A stretch of 64,000 nt of DNA from Myxococcales bacterium (GCA_016712525.1 JADJQX010000001.1:1736001-1800000), one strand, 5' to 3'. Positions 17,267-26,616 are shown, counted from the first letter of the stretch. Notes: a model not told the origin generated them from the letters alone. Numbers and translations are program-made.

Positions 17267-19426
17267 TCAGAAGGCGTGACGTCGCACGCGCTCGAACACC
17301 CCTCCCGGCTCGGTCGAGAGCCAGAAGAAGGTGCTTCCCGTGAAGTCTCCGAGCCCGCGCTCGACGTTGCTCGGCGCCATCCACGGCGGCACGAGGCTGC
17401 CGTCGACCTTGGTCACCGTTCGACCCGTGAGGAGGTACCCGTTGGCCTTGCGGAGGTACGTCGGGTAGGTGCGCTGCGTCGTCGTTCCGGGGAGCACGAC
17501 GGTCGGCCCGGGGACGGCCGCGCCCGTGCCCGTCCACGTGGTGCTCTCGGAGGTTCGTGCCCACGCCGTGGGCGGCATCGGGCCGGGGGGCCTCACGAGG
17601 TTCTGGCCCTCGAGCACGTCGTTCGTGCGGAAATACGTGGGAAACGCGGCGAACGAGGCGCTCTCGGTGGCCGTGTGGAGCGTGGTCTCGACGGTGATGG
17701 GGTTGCCAGGTGTCGTCGTGCCCGAGATGGTGCGTACGACCGCGAGCTTCGAGCCATCGGGGCTGAAGATCGCGAGCCTCGACGGCGTCGTGAGCGCGAA
17801 CGTGTTGGCAGGGTGGGTCGCCAGGAGGGCGCCCCCGCGTGGGTTGCGCTCGTCGATCGTGGTCGTGGTGGACACGGCCACGCGCGAGCCGTCGCGTGAG
17901 ATCGCGACCGGGAGGCCTTGGGCCTGGGTCCAACTGCCGAGGCGCGTCCACGTGGCCAGATCGTAGGCCGCCGGCTCCTCGGTGACGACGACCGTGCCGA
18001 GCTCGTTCACGACGACGCGCGAGGTCGTGGGGATCTCGCGGCGGGACATGAAGGCGCCTGCCGTCGTGTCGAGCACCTCGACGTGATCCGAGAAGGCGAG
18101 CACGAGCTTGCCGTTCTCGGCCCCGGCCATGCCTCGGAGGCGCCCGCAACCGAGCTTGCCGAACGTGGTGTAGGACGACGCGTTTCCGAACGCGACGCGG
18201 CCCTCGTCGTCGGACATGGCCCAGCCGCCCGTCGTCTCGTCGACGGAGAGGCTCGTGGGCCTCGCGAGCGGCGAGGTGGCGACCGGGATAAGTGTAGGTT
18301 GCACGCCTCTCAACGAGACGAGCCCCTGCGCGACCTGGACGTAGTGGCTCCGGCTCGTCATCGGCAGATCGCCACTCACGAGCTTCGGGTAGGTGGCGAC
18401 GCGTGCGGCCGTCGGGCCCGCGAGCGATTCGATCGTCACCGTGTCGCCGTCCGTGCCGACCGAGTAGTTGCCGACCACTGTGCCCGTCAGCCCGACGCCG
18501 CGCTGCTTTCCGTCGATCTCCCGCACGGACGTGACCGGCGTCGGGCCCGAGAAGTCGTGCCAGACGGCGAGCTCCCCGTCGTCGCTGAAGCCGTCGAGGC
18601 CACCGGGGAGCGGGCCGACCACGCGTGCCGCGCCGGATTTCGGAATGATTTCGAAGCGATTCTCGAGGGGGCCCGCGAACCCCATCCAGAGCTCGCCCGG
18701 GCGCCCGACGAAGACTCCGTCGGTGTAGGGGAGCGCGCCGGGGGTGAGCAGATCGGCCGCGAGGACGCGACGAATGAGCGTGCCCGTGGGCGTGAAGAGC
18801 TCGATGGCCGCGTCGGTCACGAGCACCACGTACGAGCCGTCGACGGCCGTGAACGCGCGGTGGGGAGCCGCGGGCGCCGGGAACGTGTGGAGGACCGCGC
18901 CCGTGCGGAGGTCACGCGTCTGGTAGGCGCTGCCCTCGAGGGTGAAGAGGAGCGAGCCCGCCAGGTGTGCGGGTGGGCCGGCGAGCCCAGGATCGATCGT
19001 CGTGGCCGGGCCTTCGGCCAGCCGGTTTCCGGTTGCGACGTCCCAGAGCGCCCACCTCCCGAACATGTCGACGCCCGTGACCAGCCGGTCGCCGCGGCGC
19101 GCGGTGTTTCCTAGCCAGAGCGCGTCGTAGAACGTCTGGTCTTGCGCCGCCGCGGGATCGATCGTGCCGCAGGCTCCCGTGCGCGCCGGGATGGGCAGGT
19201 CGGCGTCCGTGCCCGCGTCGCCCGAGTCCGGGACGGACGTGTCGGGGAGCGACGTGTCGGGGACGGATGTATCGGGAGACGACGTGTCGGGGGACGACGT
19301 GTCGGGAGACGACGTGTCAGGGATCGATCCGTCCTGAGGAGGCTCGATGGGAGTGTCACCGCAGGCCGGAAAGAGGGCGGCGAGCGCGACGAACGCGGTG
19401 GCAGAGGCGGCGCGCAGCTTTTTCAT
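17267..19426 (-). CDS. beta-propeller-like lipoprotein with PDTS repeats
   Basis: A 719-residue lipoprotein. The signal ends LFPAC (residues 17-22) and is followed by six perfect or near-perfect PDTSx pentapeptides. The remainder is rich in short beta strands with DG, SDDGE and SPDGSKLAVV turns (for example about residues 515-520 and 570-580), the pattern of WD40/PD40 propellers. No catalytic motif is seen. It most likely presents a propeller at the outer surface or in the periplasm for binding. It converges with the metalloprotease gene, ending 17 bases from its stop. Confidence 0.85.
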   Translation of the reverse strand: MKKLRAASATAFVALAALFPACGDTPIEPPQDGSIPDTSSPDTSSPDTSSPDTSVPDTSLPDTSVPDSGDAGTDADLPIPARTGACGTIDPAAAQDQTFYDALWLGNTARRGDRLVTGVDMFGRWALWDVATGNRLAEGPATTIDPGLAGPPAHLAGSLLFTLEGSAYQTRDLRTGAVLHTFPAPAAPHRAFTAVDGSYVVLVTDAAIELFTPTGTLIRRVLAADLLTPGALPYTDGVFVGRPGELWMGFAGPLENRFEIIPKSGAARVVGPLPGGLDGFSDDGELAVWHDFSGPTPVTSVREIDGKQRGVGLTGTVVGNYSVGTDGDTVTIESLAGPTAARVATYPKLVSGDLPMTSRSHYVQVAQGLVSLRGVQPTLIPVATSPLARPTSLSVDETTGGWAMSDDEGRVAFGNASSYTTFGKLGCGRLRGMAGAENGKLVLAFSDHVEVLDTTAGAFMSRREIPTTSRVVVNELGTVVVTEEPAAYDLATWTRLGSWTQAQGLPVAISRDGSRVAVSTTTTIDERNPRGGALLATHPANTFALTTPSRLAIFSPDGSKLAVVRTISGTTTPGNPITVETTLHTATESASFAAFPTYFRTNDVLEGQNLVRPPGPMPPTAWARTSESTTWTGTGAAVPGPTVVLPGTTTQRTYPTYLRKANGYLLTGRTVTKVDGSLVPPWMAPSNVERGLGDFTGSTFFWLSTEPGGVFERVRRHAF
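19232..19321 (-). repeat. six tandem 15-base units encoding PDTSx
   Basis: Six 15-base units (plus-strand form close to ggacgacgtgtcggg) encode residues 36-65 of the propeller lipoprotein. Units differ by one to three bases. Because 15 is a multiple of three, unit gain or loss would keep the frame and only change the stalk length. Confidence 0.85.
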
Positions 19427-19538
19427 GGTGGTGAGGTCGTTGCGAGATCGGTGCCATCGCGTGCACCTACGGAAAGGACGGGTCCTGCCTCACGCGCCGC
19501 AAATGGCGCACCACGCCCGCTACCCGTGCGCTCTCCCT

Positions 19539-20132
19539 TCAGCGCACGATGACGATCCCGTACGAGAGCGCGAGGTCGTCGGTGGCCTTCACCTCGAACG
19601 TGACGACCGTGCCCGCCTGGAGGCCGCTCACCGTGTCTCCCGCGCCGAGCACGAGCGTGGTGCCTCCTCGTCGCACGGTGACGTTGAGCGCCACGGCGCG
19701 GTCCATGGGCGACGCCGTGAAGCGTACGGCCGTGTCGCCCGCGACGGTCGTGTAGGTGAAGTGATCGACGTCGCCGCCCGAGTCGATACGGCCGCAGTTG
19801 AACGGGACGGGGAGGCGCGCGGGGATCGCGGCCGAGCCGTTCGGCTCTGGCTCGACACACGGGCCATCGGTCGCGGCGTCGACGATGGGTTTCGCGTCGG
19901 TTGAGGCGTCGGCGGGTGGCGAGACGGAGCTGCCGCTGTCTTCGGTGGAGGTCGTGATGGGGCCCGCCTCCGACCCCGAGCCCACGGGAGGCTCGCTCTC
20001 GGTCGACCCTCCGCTCGTGGGCTCGCCCGGTCCGCCATCGACGGCCGCCCCCGTGAACGCACCCGAGCACGCGAGCGCCGGGAGGACCGCGCCGATGGCG
20101 AAGAGGGCCAAGGAGAGAGGACGACGCATCAC
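19539..20132 (-). CDS. small lipoprotein with PPC-like domain, paralogue A
   Basis: A 197-residue lipoprotein. The signal ends LALAC at about residue 22 and is followed by SGAFTGAA. A Ser/Glu/Asp linker leads to a compact C-terminal domain beginning PCVEPEPNG and containing GDVDHFTYT, which resembles bacterial pre-peptidase C-terminal (PPC) domains. The gene at 21636 encodes a clear paralogue with the same post-Cys SGAFTGAA sequence and the same domain. Between them lies a YegD-like Hsp70 on the other strand. The function is unknown. A substrate or polymer-binding accessory domain is the usual role of PPC modules. Confidence 0.8.
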   Translation of the reverse strand: MMRRPLSLALFAIGAVLPALACSGAFTGAAVDGGPGEPTSGGSTESEPPVGSGSEAGPITTSTEDSGSSVSPPADASTDAKPIVDAATDGPCVEPEPNGSAAIPARLPVPFNCGRIDSGGDVDHFTYTTVAGDTAVRFTASPMDRAVALNVTVRRGGTTLVLGAGDTVSGLQAGTVVTFEVKATDDLALSYGIVIVR

Positions 20133-20271
20133 CAGCCGAAAGCGTAGCTCGCCCGTGCCCGGTCGGCATCTGCTCTGTAGGTTGCCGAAACCATTCGGTA
20201 ATGTTTGCGTTATGGGGGCGTGGCCTGCCCGAGGGTAGACGCCGCGCGACCATCCCGGCTACGAGTCGCCG

Positions 20272-21555
20272 ATGCGCAGCGTCGGCCTCGACTTCGGAAC
20301 CACGAACAGCGCCATCGGTGTCGCCGAAGACGACGGGGCCGTGCGCCTCGCCAAGTTCCCCTCGGCGAGCGGGCCGACCGAGACGTTCCGGTCGATCTTG
20401 TATTTTGCAGCCGATCGCCGGGACGCGCGTGGTCGGCTCGCGCCCGTCGCGGGGCCACGCGCGATCGAGACCTACCTCGAAGCCGACGGGCAAGGGCGGC
20501 TCGTCCAGTCGCTCAAGTCGTACCTGGCGGATCGAGGCTTCCTCGCGACGAGCATCTTTCACAAGACTCACACGGTGGTCGAGCTGCTCACGCTGCTGCT
20601 CCGCGAGCTCCGCGAGGCCGCCGAGGCATCTCTCGGGCCGCTAGGCTCGCGCATCGTCGTCGGGAGGCCCGTGCGGTTCGCCCACGCCGACACCGAAGAG
20701 GACGAGAGCTTCGCCCTCGAGCGCCTCCGCGCCGCGCTCGCGAACGTCGGCTTCACGGAGGTCGTGTTCGAGTACGAGCCCGTCGCCGCGGCCTACTACT
20801 ACGAGAGCACCCTCGACCGGGACGAGCGGGTGCTCGTGGCGGATTTCGGCGGCGGAACGAGCGATTTCTCGATCGTCGAGGTCGGGCCTTCGAGCCGAGG
20901 CTCGTCGAGGCGCATCTTGGCGAACGACGGCGTGGCCCTCGCAGGCGACGCGCTCGACGCGAAGATCCTCCACCACGTGGTGTCGCCGGTGCTTGGCCTC
21001 GGGTCGACGTACAAGGCCATGTTCGGCAAAGAGCTCCCGGTGCCCGTCTGGATCTACGCGAAGCTCCGCCGCTGGCACCACCTGTCGTTCTTGCGCACAC
21101 CGAAGAACATGGAGCTCTTCGACGAGATCGCGCACGGCGCCGCGGAGCCCGCGCGCATTCGTGGGCTCGTGCACATCCTCGAGAACGACCTCGGCTACCA
21201 CCTGTACCGCGCGGTCGAGCGGGCGAAGGTCGCGCTCTCGGGCTCGGGCACGGCGCGGTTCGTCTTCGAGGACGCACCGCTCCTCATCGAGGCCGACGTG
21301 TCACGCGAGGGCTTCGAGGGCTGGATCTCCGAGGAGGTCTCCGCCATGTCGGCGTGCGTCGATCGCGTGCTCGCCACCGCGGGGCTCGCTCCGTCGGACA
21401 TCGATCGGGTGTTCCTCACGGGCGGCTCGTCGTTCGTGCCGGCGGTGCGGAGGATCTTCGACGAGCGCTTCGGGGCCGAGCGCGTGCGCACCGGGGGCGA
21501 GATGGTCTCGGTCGCGACGGGCCTCGCCCTGCGCTCGCGCGACGCGCACGCCTAA
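20272..21555 (+). CDS. Hsp70-family ATPase, YegD-like
   Basis: A 427-residue protein consisting of an Hsp70 ATPase domain without the usual substrate-binding beta domain and lid. Motifs: phosphate-1 LDFGTTNSAIGV at the N terminus, the connecting segment VVFEYEPVAAAYYYEST, phosphate-2 VADFGGGTSDFSI near residue 190, and the adenosine motif VFLTGGSSFVPAV near 385. Length, the early VVGRPVRF segment and the overall order match E. coli YegD. Known relatives are poorly characterised and may act as a chaperone-like ATPase. Cytoplasmic. It stands alone on the plus strand between two divergently and convergently placed lipoprotein paralogues. Confidence 0.88.
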   Translation: MRSVGLDFGTTNSAIGVAEDDGAVRLAKFPSASGPTETFRSILYFAADRRDARGRLAPVAGPRAIETYLEADGQGRLVQSLKSYLADRGFLATSIFHKTHTVVELLTLLLRELREAAEASLGPLGSRIVVGRPVRFAHADTEEDESFALERLRAALANVGFTEVVFEYEPVAAAYYYESTLDRDERVLVADFGGGTSDFSIVEVGPSSRGSSRRILANDGVALAGDALDAKILHHVVSPVLGLGSTYKAMFGKELPVPVWIYAKLRRWHHLSFLRTPKNMELFDEIAHGAAEPARIRGLVHILENDLGYHLYRAVERAKVALSGSGTARFVFEDAPLLIEADVSREGFEGWISEEVSAMSACVDRVLATAGLAPSDIDRVFLTGGSSFVPAVRRIFDERFGAERVRTGGEMVSVATGLALRSRDAHA

Positions 21556-21635
21556 GGAATCCAGTGTGCAGCAAAACATAATGATTCCATGGTCTTACGT
21601 CTGGCTGTGCGCGCCGTGGAGCGGCCCGTGCCCGA

Positions 21636-22211
21636 TCAAGGCCCGAACACGATCCCGTACGAAATGGGCGCGACCTCCATCGCGGAGACCTCGAACGTGA
21701 GGTTCGAGCCAGCGGTGAGGCCGCTCAGCGTGTCTCCGGCGCCGAACACGAGCGTCGTGCCGGCGCGCCGCACGATGACGCGGAGACCGGGCGCGAACGC
21801 GGCGGGCGACGCGGTGAAGCGGACCGTGGTCTCGCCCGACTTGGTCGTGTACGTGTAGTGGTCGACGTCCGTGATCTGATCGATGCGGCCGCAGGTGAAG
21901 TTCGGCGGCAGCCGTGCGGGCGCCGTGGGCGCTCCGTTGGGCTCGGGCTCGACGCATGGCCCGTCGGTAGAGCTGTCCGAGGACGACGCGTCTTGCGTGC
22001 TAGCGTCCGGTGGCGCGGAGCCGGTGCTCGAGCCGCTGGGGCTCGGCGTGCTCGGCGTGGGCTCGTCGCTCGTGGGCGTGCTCGACACCACCGAGTCGTC
22101 GGTGCCGCCGTCGGTCGCCGCGCCCGTGAAGGCGCCCGAGCACGCCACGAGGAGCAGCGCGCTCGAACGCGCGAGGAGGCGTAGGAGGCGGGTCGCCTGC
22201 GGAGAGCCCAT
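21636..22211 (-). CDS. small lipoprotein with PPC-like domain, paralogue B
   Basis: A 191-residue lipoprotein when started at the ATG at 22211, which places an Arg-rich n-region before the hydrophobic stretch ending LLLVAC. The longer open frame to 22247 adds 12 residues of no clear use. It shares SGAFTGAA after the lipid Cys, a Ser/Thr/Pro linker, DGPCVEPEPNG, and a DVDHYTYTT beta domain with the paralogue at 19539. The two are diverged mainly in the linker, consistent with a gene duplication on either side of the Hsp70-like gene. It ends 81 bases from the Hsp70 stop, convergent with it. Confidence 0.82.
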   Translation of the reverse strand: MGSPQATRLLRLLARSSALLLVACSGAFTGAATDGGTDDSVVSSTPTSDEPTPSTPSPSGSSTGSAPPDASTQDASSSDSSTDGPCVEPEPNGAPTAPARLPPNFTCGRIDQITDVDHYTYTTKSGETTVRFTASPAAFAPGLRVIVRRAGTTLVFGAGDTLSGLTAGSNLTFEVSAMEVAPISYGIVFGP

Positions 22212-22301
22212 ACCGTCAGGGTATCGGCTCCCCGCACGCTTGGACACGCTCCTGGCGCACTTGCCGCTCCGGTCCGCAGGGTGAGCGGTGCGGCGGCCTC
22301 G

Positions 22302-24467
22302 TCAGTGGAACGTCTTGCCCGTGTCGGCCATGTCGACGAGGAGCTTCGCGGGCGTGAACCGCACGCCGAACCGCGCCTCGTAGCCGCGCAGGCGCTTCAC
22401 GATCTCCTTCGCGCCCACGGTGTCGACGTAGCGGAATGGTCCGCCGCGGAACGGAGGGAACCCGAGGCCGAAGATGGCGCCGATGTCGCCGTCGCGTGCG
22501 CTCCGCAGGATGCCCTCTTCGAGGCAGCGCACCGCCTCGTTGACGAAGGCGAGGGCGCAGCGCATCTGGATCTCTTCGGCCGCGAGCTTCGTGCCAGGGG
22601 TCACGCCGAGGAGCGTGTACACCGAAGGATCGACCTTCTTTCCGGCCTGCTTTTTGTCGCCTTCGTAGAGGTAGAAGCCCTTCTTGTTCTTGCGGCCCGC
22701 GCGCCCGTCCTTGACGAGCTTCTCGAGGCCCGCGGGAGGGCGCATGCGCTCCCCGAACGCCTGCTGGGTGATCGTGCCCACGTGCGCGCCCACGTCGATG
22801 CCGACCTCGTCGATGAGCTTGATCGCGCCGACCGGGAACCCCCAGTCGAGCAGGGCCTTGTCGATCGCGTCGATCGCGACACCGTCGGCGACGAGGTACG
22901 CCGCCTCGTTCAGGTACGGGGCGAGGATGCGCGTCGTGTAGAAGCCGACGCCATCGTTCACGACGATGACGGTCTTCCCCTGGGATTTTCCGAGCGCGAC
23001 GGCCGTGGCCACCGCCACGTCGCTCGTGGCTTTGCCGCGCACGACCTCGAGCAGGGGCATCTTGTGCACCGGGCTGAAGTAGTGCATCCCGACCACGTTC
23101 TCGGGCCTCGCGGCCACCTCGGCGATGCGCGAGATCGGGAGCGACGACGTGTTCGAGGCGAAGATCGTCGACGGCGACGTGTGCGCCTCGACCTCGCGCA
23201 AGACCGCGTGTTTGAGGGCGATGTCCTCGAAGACGGCCTCGACGACGACCTCGGCGCTCTTCATGCCCGAGTAGTCCGTCGTGCCCGAGACGAGCGCGAG
23301 CTGTTGATCGCGCTCCTCGCGGGTCATGCTCCGGCGCTTCACGCGCTCGTCCACGATCTCGCGTACGTACTTGAGCCCTCGCCCGACGCCCGCGTCGTCG
23401 CGGTCCTTCAGGCGCACCTGGATGCCGGCCTGGCTCGTCACGTACGCGATCCCGCCGCCCATGAGGCCCGCGCCGAGCATGCCGATCTTGTGCACCTCCC
23501 GCGGGGCGACGTTCGGGTCGTCGACGCCCGAGTCCTTCTTGAGCGCCGTCGTCGCGAAGAAGATGGACCTGAGCTGCCGTGACGTCTCGCTCACCACGAG
23601 CTCCCCGAAGGCCTTCGCCTCGAGCTTGGCTGCCTCGGAAAATCCTTTCTTTCCGAAGGTTTCCATCACGTCGAGGATGCGCTCCGTGGCCGGGTAGTGC
23701 CCGCGCGTCTTCTTGCGGGTGGCCTCGCGCGCCTTCGAGAAGAGCACCCTCTGCCCGATCGGGTTCTTCTCGAGGAGGAGCTTCGTGACGGCCTCGGCGT
23801 CGAGCTTGACCGACTTCTTCGCCTTCGAAGGCGCGCCCGACGCGAGCGTGAGGGCCAGCTTCGCGGCCACCTCGACGAGGACGGCCTCGGGGCACACCTC
23901 GTCGACGAGCCCCTGCTTCTTGGCCTTGGCGGGGCGCAGGTTCTTCCCGGTGAGGGCGAGATCGAGCGCCGTCGCGATGCCGGCGCGCTCGGCCACGCGG
24001 AGCATGCCGTTCGCCGCGGGGAGGAGCCCGAGCTTCACCTCGGGCAAGCCGAGCACGGTCTTTTTGTCGTCGCTCGCGACGATCGCGTGCGCGGCGAGGG
24101 CGAGCTCGAAGCCTCCGCCGAGCGCCGCTCCGTGCACGGCCGCCACGATGGGCTTGCCCGCGCGCAGCTCGCCGAGGCGCTTCGCGAGCTCGCCCGCGAG
24201 GTCTTCGGCGTCCTTGGCGACGCGGATGCTCGAGAGAAAGTCGATGTTCGCGCCGACGACGAAGGAGCCCTTCTTTCCGCTCCGCAGCACGATGGCGCGG
24301 ACGTTCGCGTCGCGGCCGAGGGCCGAGAGCGTCTCGGTGAGCTCTTGCCCGAACGCGGGCCCGATGGTGTTGAGCGTCTCGTTCGGGTCGTCGATCGTCA
24401 CCACGGCGACCTTGTCGTCGCGGAGCTCGAACGTCACGATGGTCTTCTTGGTCTCGTCCGTGCTCAT
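22302..24467 (-). CDS. fadJ: fatty-acid oxidation complex alpha subunit (enoyl-CoA hydratase / 3-hydroxyacyl-CoA dehydrogenase)
   Basis: Bifunctional beta-oxidation enzyme of 721 residues. The N-terminal crotonase domain has the oxyanion segment HGAALGGGFELALA with one catalytic Glu and LPEVKLGLLP with the other. The NAD domain starts with GMLGAGLMGGGIA near residue 320. The dehydrogenase His-Glu pair lies in VGMHYFSPVHKMPLLEVV. The C-terminal domain includes FGLGFPPFRGGP. The ATG at 24467 overlaps the fadI stop by four bases, with a GGAGGTGGG ribosome site just before. The longer open frame to 24869 is a fadI shadow. FadJ fits slightly better than FadB by its FadI partner, but the choice between the two symbols is not certain. 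Confidence 0.93.
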   Translation of the reverse strand: MSTDETKKTIVTFELRDDKVAVVTIDDPNETLNTIGPAFGQELTETLSALGRDANVRAIVLRSGKKGSFVVGANIDFLSSIRVAKDAEDLAGELAKRLGELRAGKPIVAAVHGAALGGGFELALAAHAIVASDDKKTVLGLPEVKLGLLPAANGMLRVAERAGIATALDLALTGKNLRPAKAKKQGLVDEVCPEAVLVEVAAKLALTLASGAPSKAKKSVKLDAEAVTKLLLEKNPIGQRVLFSKAREATRKKTRGHYPATERILDVMETFGKKGFSEAAKLEAKAFGELVVSETSRQLRSIFFATTALKKDSGVDDPNVAPREVHKIGMLGAGLMGGGIAYVTSQAGIQVRLKDRDDAGVGRGLKYVREIVDERVKRRSMTREERDQQLALVSGTTDYSGMKSAEVVVEAVFEDIALKHAVLREVEAHTSPSTIFASNTSSLPISRIAEVAARPENVVGMHYFSPVHKMPLLEVVRGKATSDVAVATAVALGKSQGKTVIVVNDGVGFYTTRILAPYLNEAAYLVADGVAIDAIDKALLDWGFPVGAIKLIDEVGIDVGAHVGTITQQAFGERMRPPAGLEKLVKDGRAGRKNKKGFYLYEGDKKQAGKKVDPSVYTLLGVTPGTKLAAEEIQMRCALAFVNEAVRCLEEGILRSARDGDIGAIFGLGFPPFRGGPFRYVDTVGAKEIVKRLRGYEARFGVRFTPAKLLVDMADTGKTFH

Positions 24468-25921
24468 TCGCCCACCTCCAGCACCACCGCCGCGCCCAGG
24501 CCGCCCGCCGCGCAGGCCGTGGCCAAACCGAACTTCCCGCCGCGCCTCTTGAGCTCGCGGAGCACCGTGGTCACCATGCGCGCGCCCGTGGCGGCGAACG
24601 GGTGGCCCAGCGCGAGCGAGCCGCCGTGCACGTTGAACCGCGTGTCGTCGATCTCGCCGATCGCCTCGCTGCGACCGAGCTTCTCCTCGGCGAACCGTCG
24701 CGAGCCGAACGCCTGCACATTGCACAGGATTTGGGCCGCGAAGGCCTCGTGCATGTCGACGAGGTCCATGTCCTTCAGGGTGAGGCCGGCGCGGTCGAGC
24801 GCGAGCGGCGAGGCGTAGCTCGGTCCCATGAGCATCCAGCCGGCCGGATCGAGCGCCGCGTACGCCCACGAGCGCAGGTACCCGAGCGGGGTGTACCCGA
24901 GCGCCTTGGCCTTCGACTCGCTCATCACGACGAGCGCGCTGGCGCCGTCCGTCAGGGCAGACGAGTTTCCGGCCGTCACGGTGCCGTACTTCTTGTCGAA
25001 GGCGGGGCGGAGCTTCTCGTACGACGAGAGCTCGCTGTCGTGGCGCACGAGGTTATCCTCGGCGATCGGCTTGTCGAACGATGGGCCGGGCACGACGTGC
25101 ATGACCTCGTCGGCGAAGAGCCCGGCCTTCCACGCGGCCGAGGCCCGCGAGTGGCTCCTGTGCGCGAAGGCGTCTTGGGCGGCGCGCGTGATGCCGGCCT
25201 CTCGCGCCATCTTCTCGGCGCTCTCGCCCATCGTGAGGCCGGTCGTAGGCTCCTTGATCGCCGGCGGGACGGGCACGAGGTCCCTCGGCGAGAGCTTCGA
25301 GAAGATGCGAAGTTTGTCGGCCAGGGTCTTGGCCTTGCTCGCGTCGACCAGCGCGCTCGCGAGCCTGCGCGACACGGTGATGGGGACGTCGGTCGACGAG
25401 TCGGCGCCGCCGCAGATCGCCGCGGTCGACTGCCCGGCGAGGATCGACTCGGCCGCGCTCGTGAGCGCCTGGAAGCTCGTCGCGCACGCGCGGCTCACGC
25501 TGAACGCCTCGATGTTCTTCGGGAGCCCGGTGCCGAGCACCACCTCGCGCGCGATGTTGGGGGCCGAGACGCTCGGGACGACCTGCCCGTACACGCAGAG
25601 ATCGATGATCTTCGGGTCGATCTCGCTCCTTTGGACGAGCTCGCGCACGACGATGCGAGCGAGGTCTTGGGCCGAGAGATCGCGGTAGGCCGAGGCCTGC
25701 TTGGCGAACGGCGTCCGGAGCCCGGCCACGATGGCCAGGCGCTCACGGCGCGGCGTACCGATGGCAGGCGCGCGGCTCGAGCCGCCCTTGGGCTCCTCCG
25801 CGCGCTTCGGTCCGTCGGACCCGCTCGACGCCTGCGCGGCCTTCGGCGCCGCCGCCGCGACCGAAACGCTGGCGCTCGCGCGGCCTCCCGACCCATTCGA
25901 CCGATTGTGCTTCTTCGACAT
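24464..25921 (-). CDS. fadI: acetyl-CoA acyltransferase (3-ketoacyl-CoA thiolase)
   Basis: Thiolytic step of beta-oxidation, releasing acetyl-CoA. The 485-residue protein has the acyl-accepting Cys in SRACATSFQ, the His motif NVHGGSLALGHPFAATGAR and the second Cys in ATACAAGGLG. An extra N-terminal region of about 55 residues, rich in Ser, Ala and Lys, precedes the thiolase fold. It may be a disordered lead, or the true start may be later, but no better ribosome site was found. With fadJ it forms a trifunctional pathway module. A palindromic operator candidate lies about 50 bases upstream, so the pair may be fatty-acid controlled. Confidence 0.93.
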   Translation of the reverse strand: MSKKHNRSNGSGGRASASVSVAAAAPKAAQASSGSDGPKRAEEPKGGSSRAPAIGTPRRERLAIVAGLRTPFAKQASAYRDLSAQDLARIVVRELVQRSEIDPKIIDLCVYGQVVPSVSAPNIAREVVLGTGLPKNIEAFSVSRACATSFQALTSAAESILAGQSTAAICGGADSSTDVPITVSRRLASALVDASKAKTLADKLRIFSKLSPRDLVPVPPAIKEPTTGLTMGESAEKMAREAGITRAAQDAFAHRSHSRASAAWKAGLFADEVMHVVPGPSFDKPIAEDNLVRHDSELSSYEKLRPAFDKKYGTVTAGNSSALTDGASALVVMSESKAKALGYTPLGYLRSWAYAALDPAGWMLMGPSYASPLALDRAGLTLKDMDLVDMHEAFAAQILCNVQAFGSRRFAEEKLGRSEAIGEIDDTRFNVHGGSLALGHPFAATGARMVTTVLRELKRRGGKFGLATACAAGGLGAAVVLEVGE

Positions 25922-25967
25922 GAGAGCGCTCTCCCTTGTGGGTCCGCCTTGCCCACCGACCGAAGGC

Positions 25968-25989
25968 GGTGAATGACGGTTCAGTCACC
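25968..25989. promoter_or_regulatory. palindromic operator candidate upstream of fadI
   Basis: A 22-base near-palindrome of the form GGTGA-n-TGA-n4-TCA-n-TCACC, in which 16 of 22 positions are symmetric. It lies 47-68 bases upstream of the fadI ATG and 187 bases before the divergent gene at 26176. The core TGAnTGA-n4-TCAnTCA resembles operators of TetR-family FadR repressors of beta-oxidation, known best from Bacillus. No regulator gene is adjacent. The rest of this 254-base divergent gap contains no gene that I can see. Confidence 0.5.
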
Positions 25990-26175
25990 TTGCGTCCGTT
26001 GGTGCGGCGCGTCAAGCTGGTCGGCGATGTGCTCGAAATCACGTTGATTTTCTCGTCTAAAGATGAGTTCGGGCGCTGACGCGCGATCTGTGGTAGGGGG
26101 CGAGAGTGGCGCGAACGCTCGCGCCCTTTCGCGGCCCGCCCCTCGGGCCGCTCGCCTGCCGCCAGAAGGTGCACG

Positions 26176-26616
26176 ATGCCGACGCTCCAGGAAGTACTCA
26201 CGGACGATTCGAAGAAGAGCCAAGTGATCAAAGACTGCTGCGAGCTCATCGACGCAGAAGTGAAAGACAAGGGCGGCATCTCGGGCTTGGCGATCAAGGC
26301 GGGCTTCAGCGCGGTGAAGGGCATCAAGCCCGGCTTCGTCGAGGGGGCCGTCGAGGACATGCTCCCGGAGTTCGCGCGCGTGCTCGACCCGATCTACCAG
26401 GACGCGAAAGAGCAGAACAAACCCGTCTCCGACTTCTTCGCGGCCAACGCGAGCCGCGTCGCCGACGCGCTCCTCGGCATCACGGACGCGAAGGCCCAGC
26501 GCGCGAAGAACCCGATCGCCAAAGGCGCCTACGAGAAGCTCCGCGGCTCGGCCAAGAAGAACGTCGAGGCGGCTGCCCCGCGGCTCGGCAAGATGATCGA
26601 GAAATACGCGACCTGA
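26176..26616 (+). CDS. small helical protein, DUF6918-like
   Basis: A 146-residue, probably all-helical cytosolic protein with no signal or membrane segment. A GAAGGTG ribosome site lies upstream of the ATG at 26176. Segments DAEVKDKGGISGLAIKAGF, a GIKPGFVEGAVEDMLPEF helix and a C-terminal KLRGSAKKNVEAAAPRLGKM match my recollection of a small uncharacterised family in actinobacteria and myxobacteria (DUF6918). That name should be checked. The function is unknown. A strong hairpin directly follows the stop. It is divergent from fadI. Confidence 0.82.
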   Translation: MPTLQEVLTDDSKKSQVIKDCCELIDAEVKDKGGISGLAIKAGFSAVKGIKPGFVEGAVEDMLPEFARVLDPIYQDAKEQNKPVSDFFAANASRVADALLGITDAKAQRAKNPIAKGAYEKLRGSAKKNVEAAAPRLGKMIEKYAT

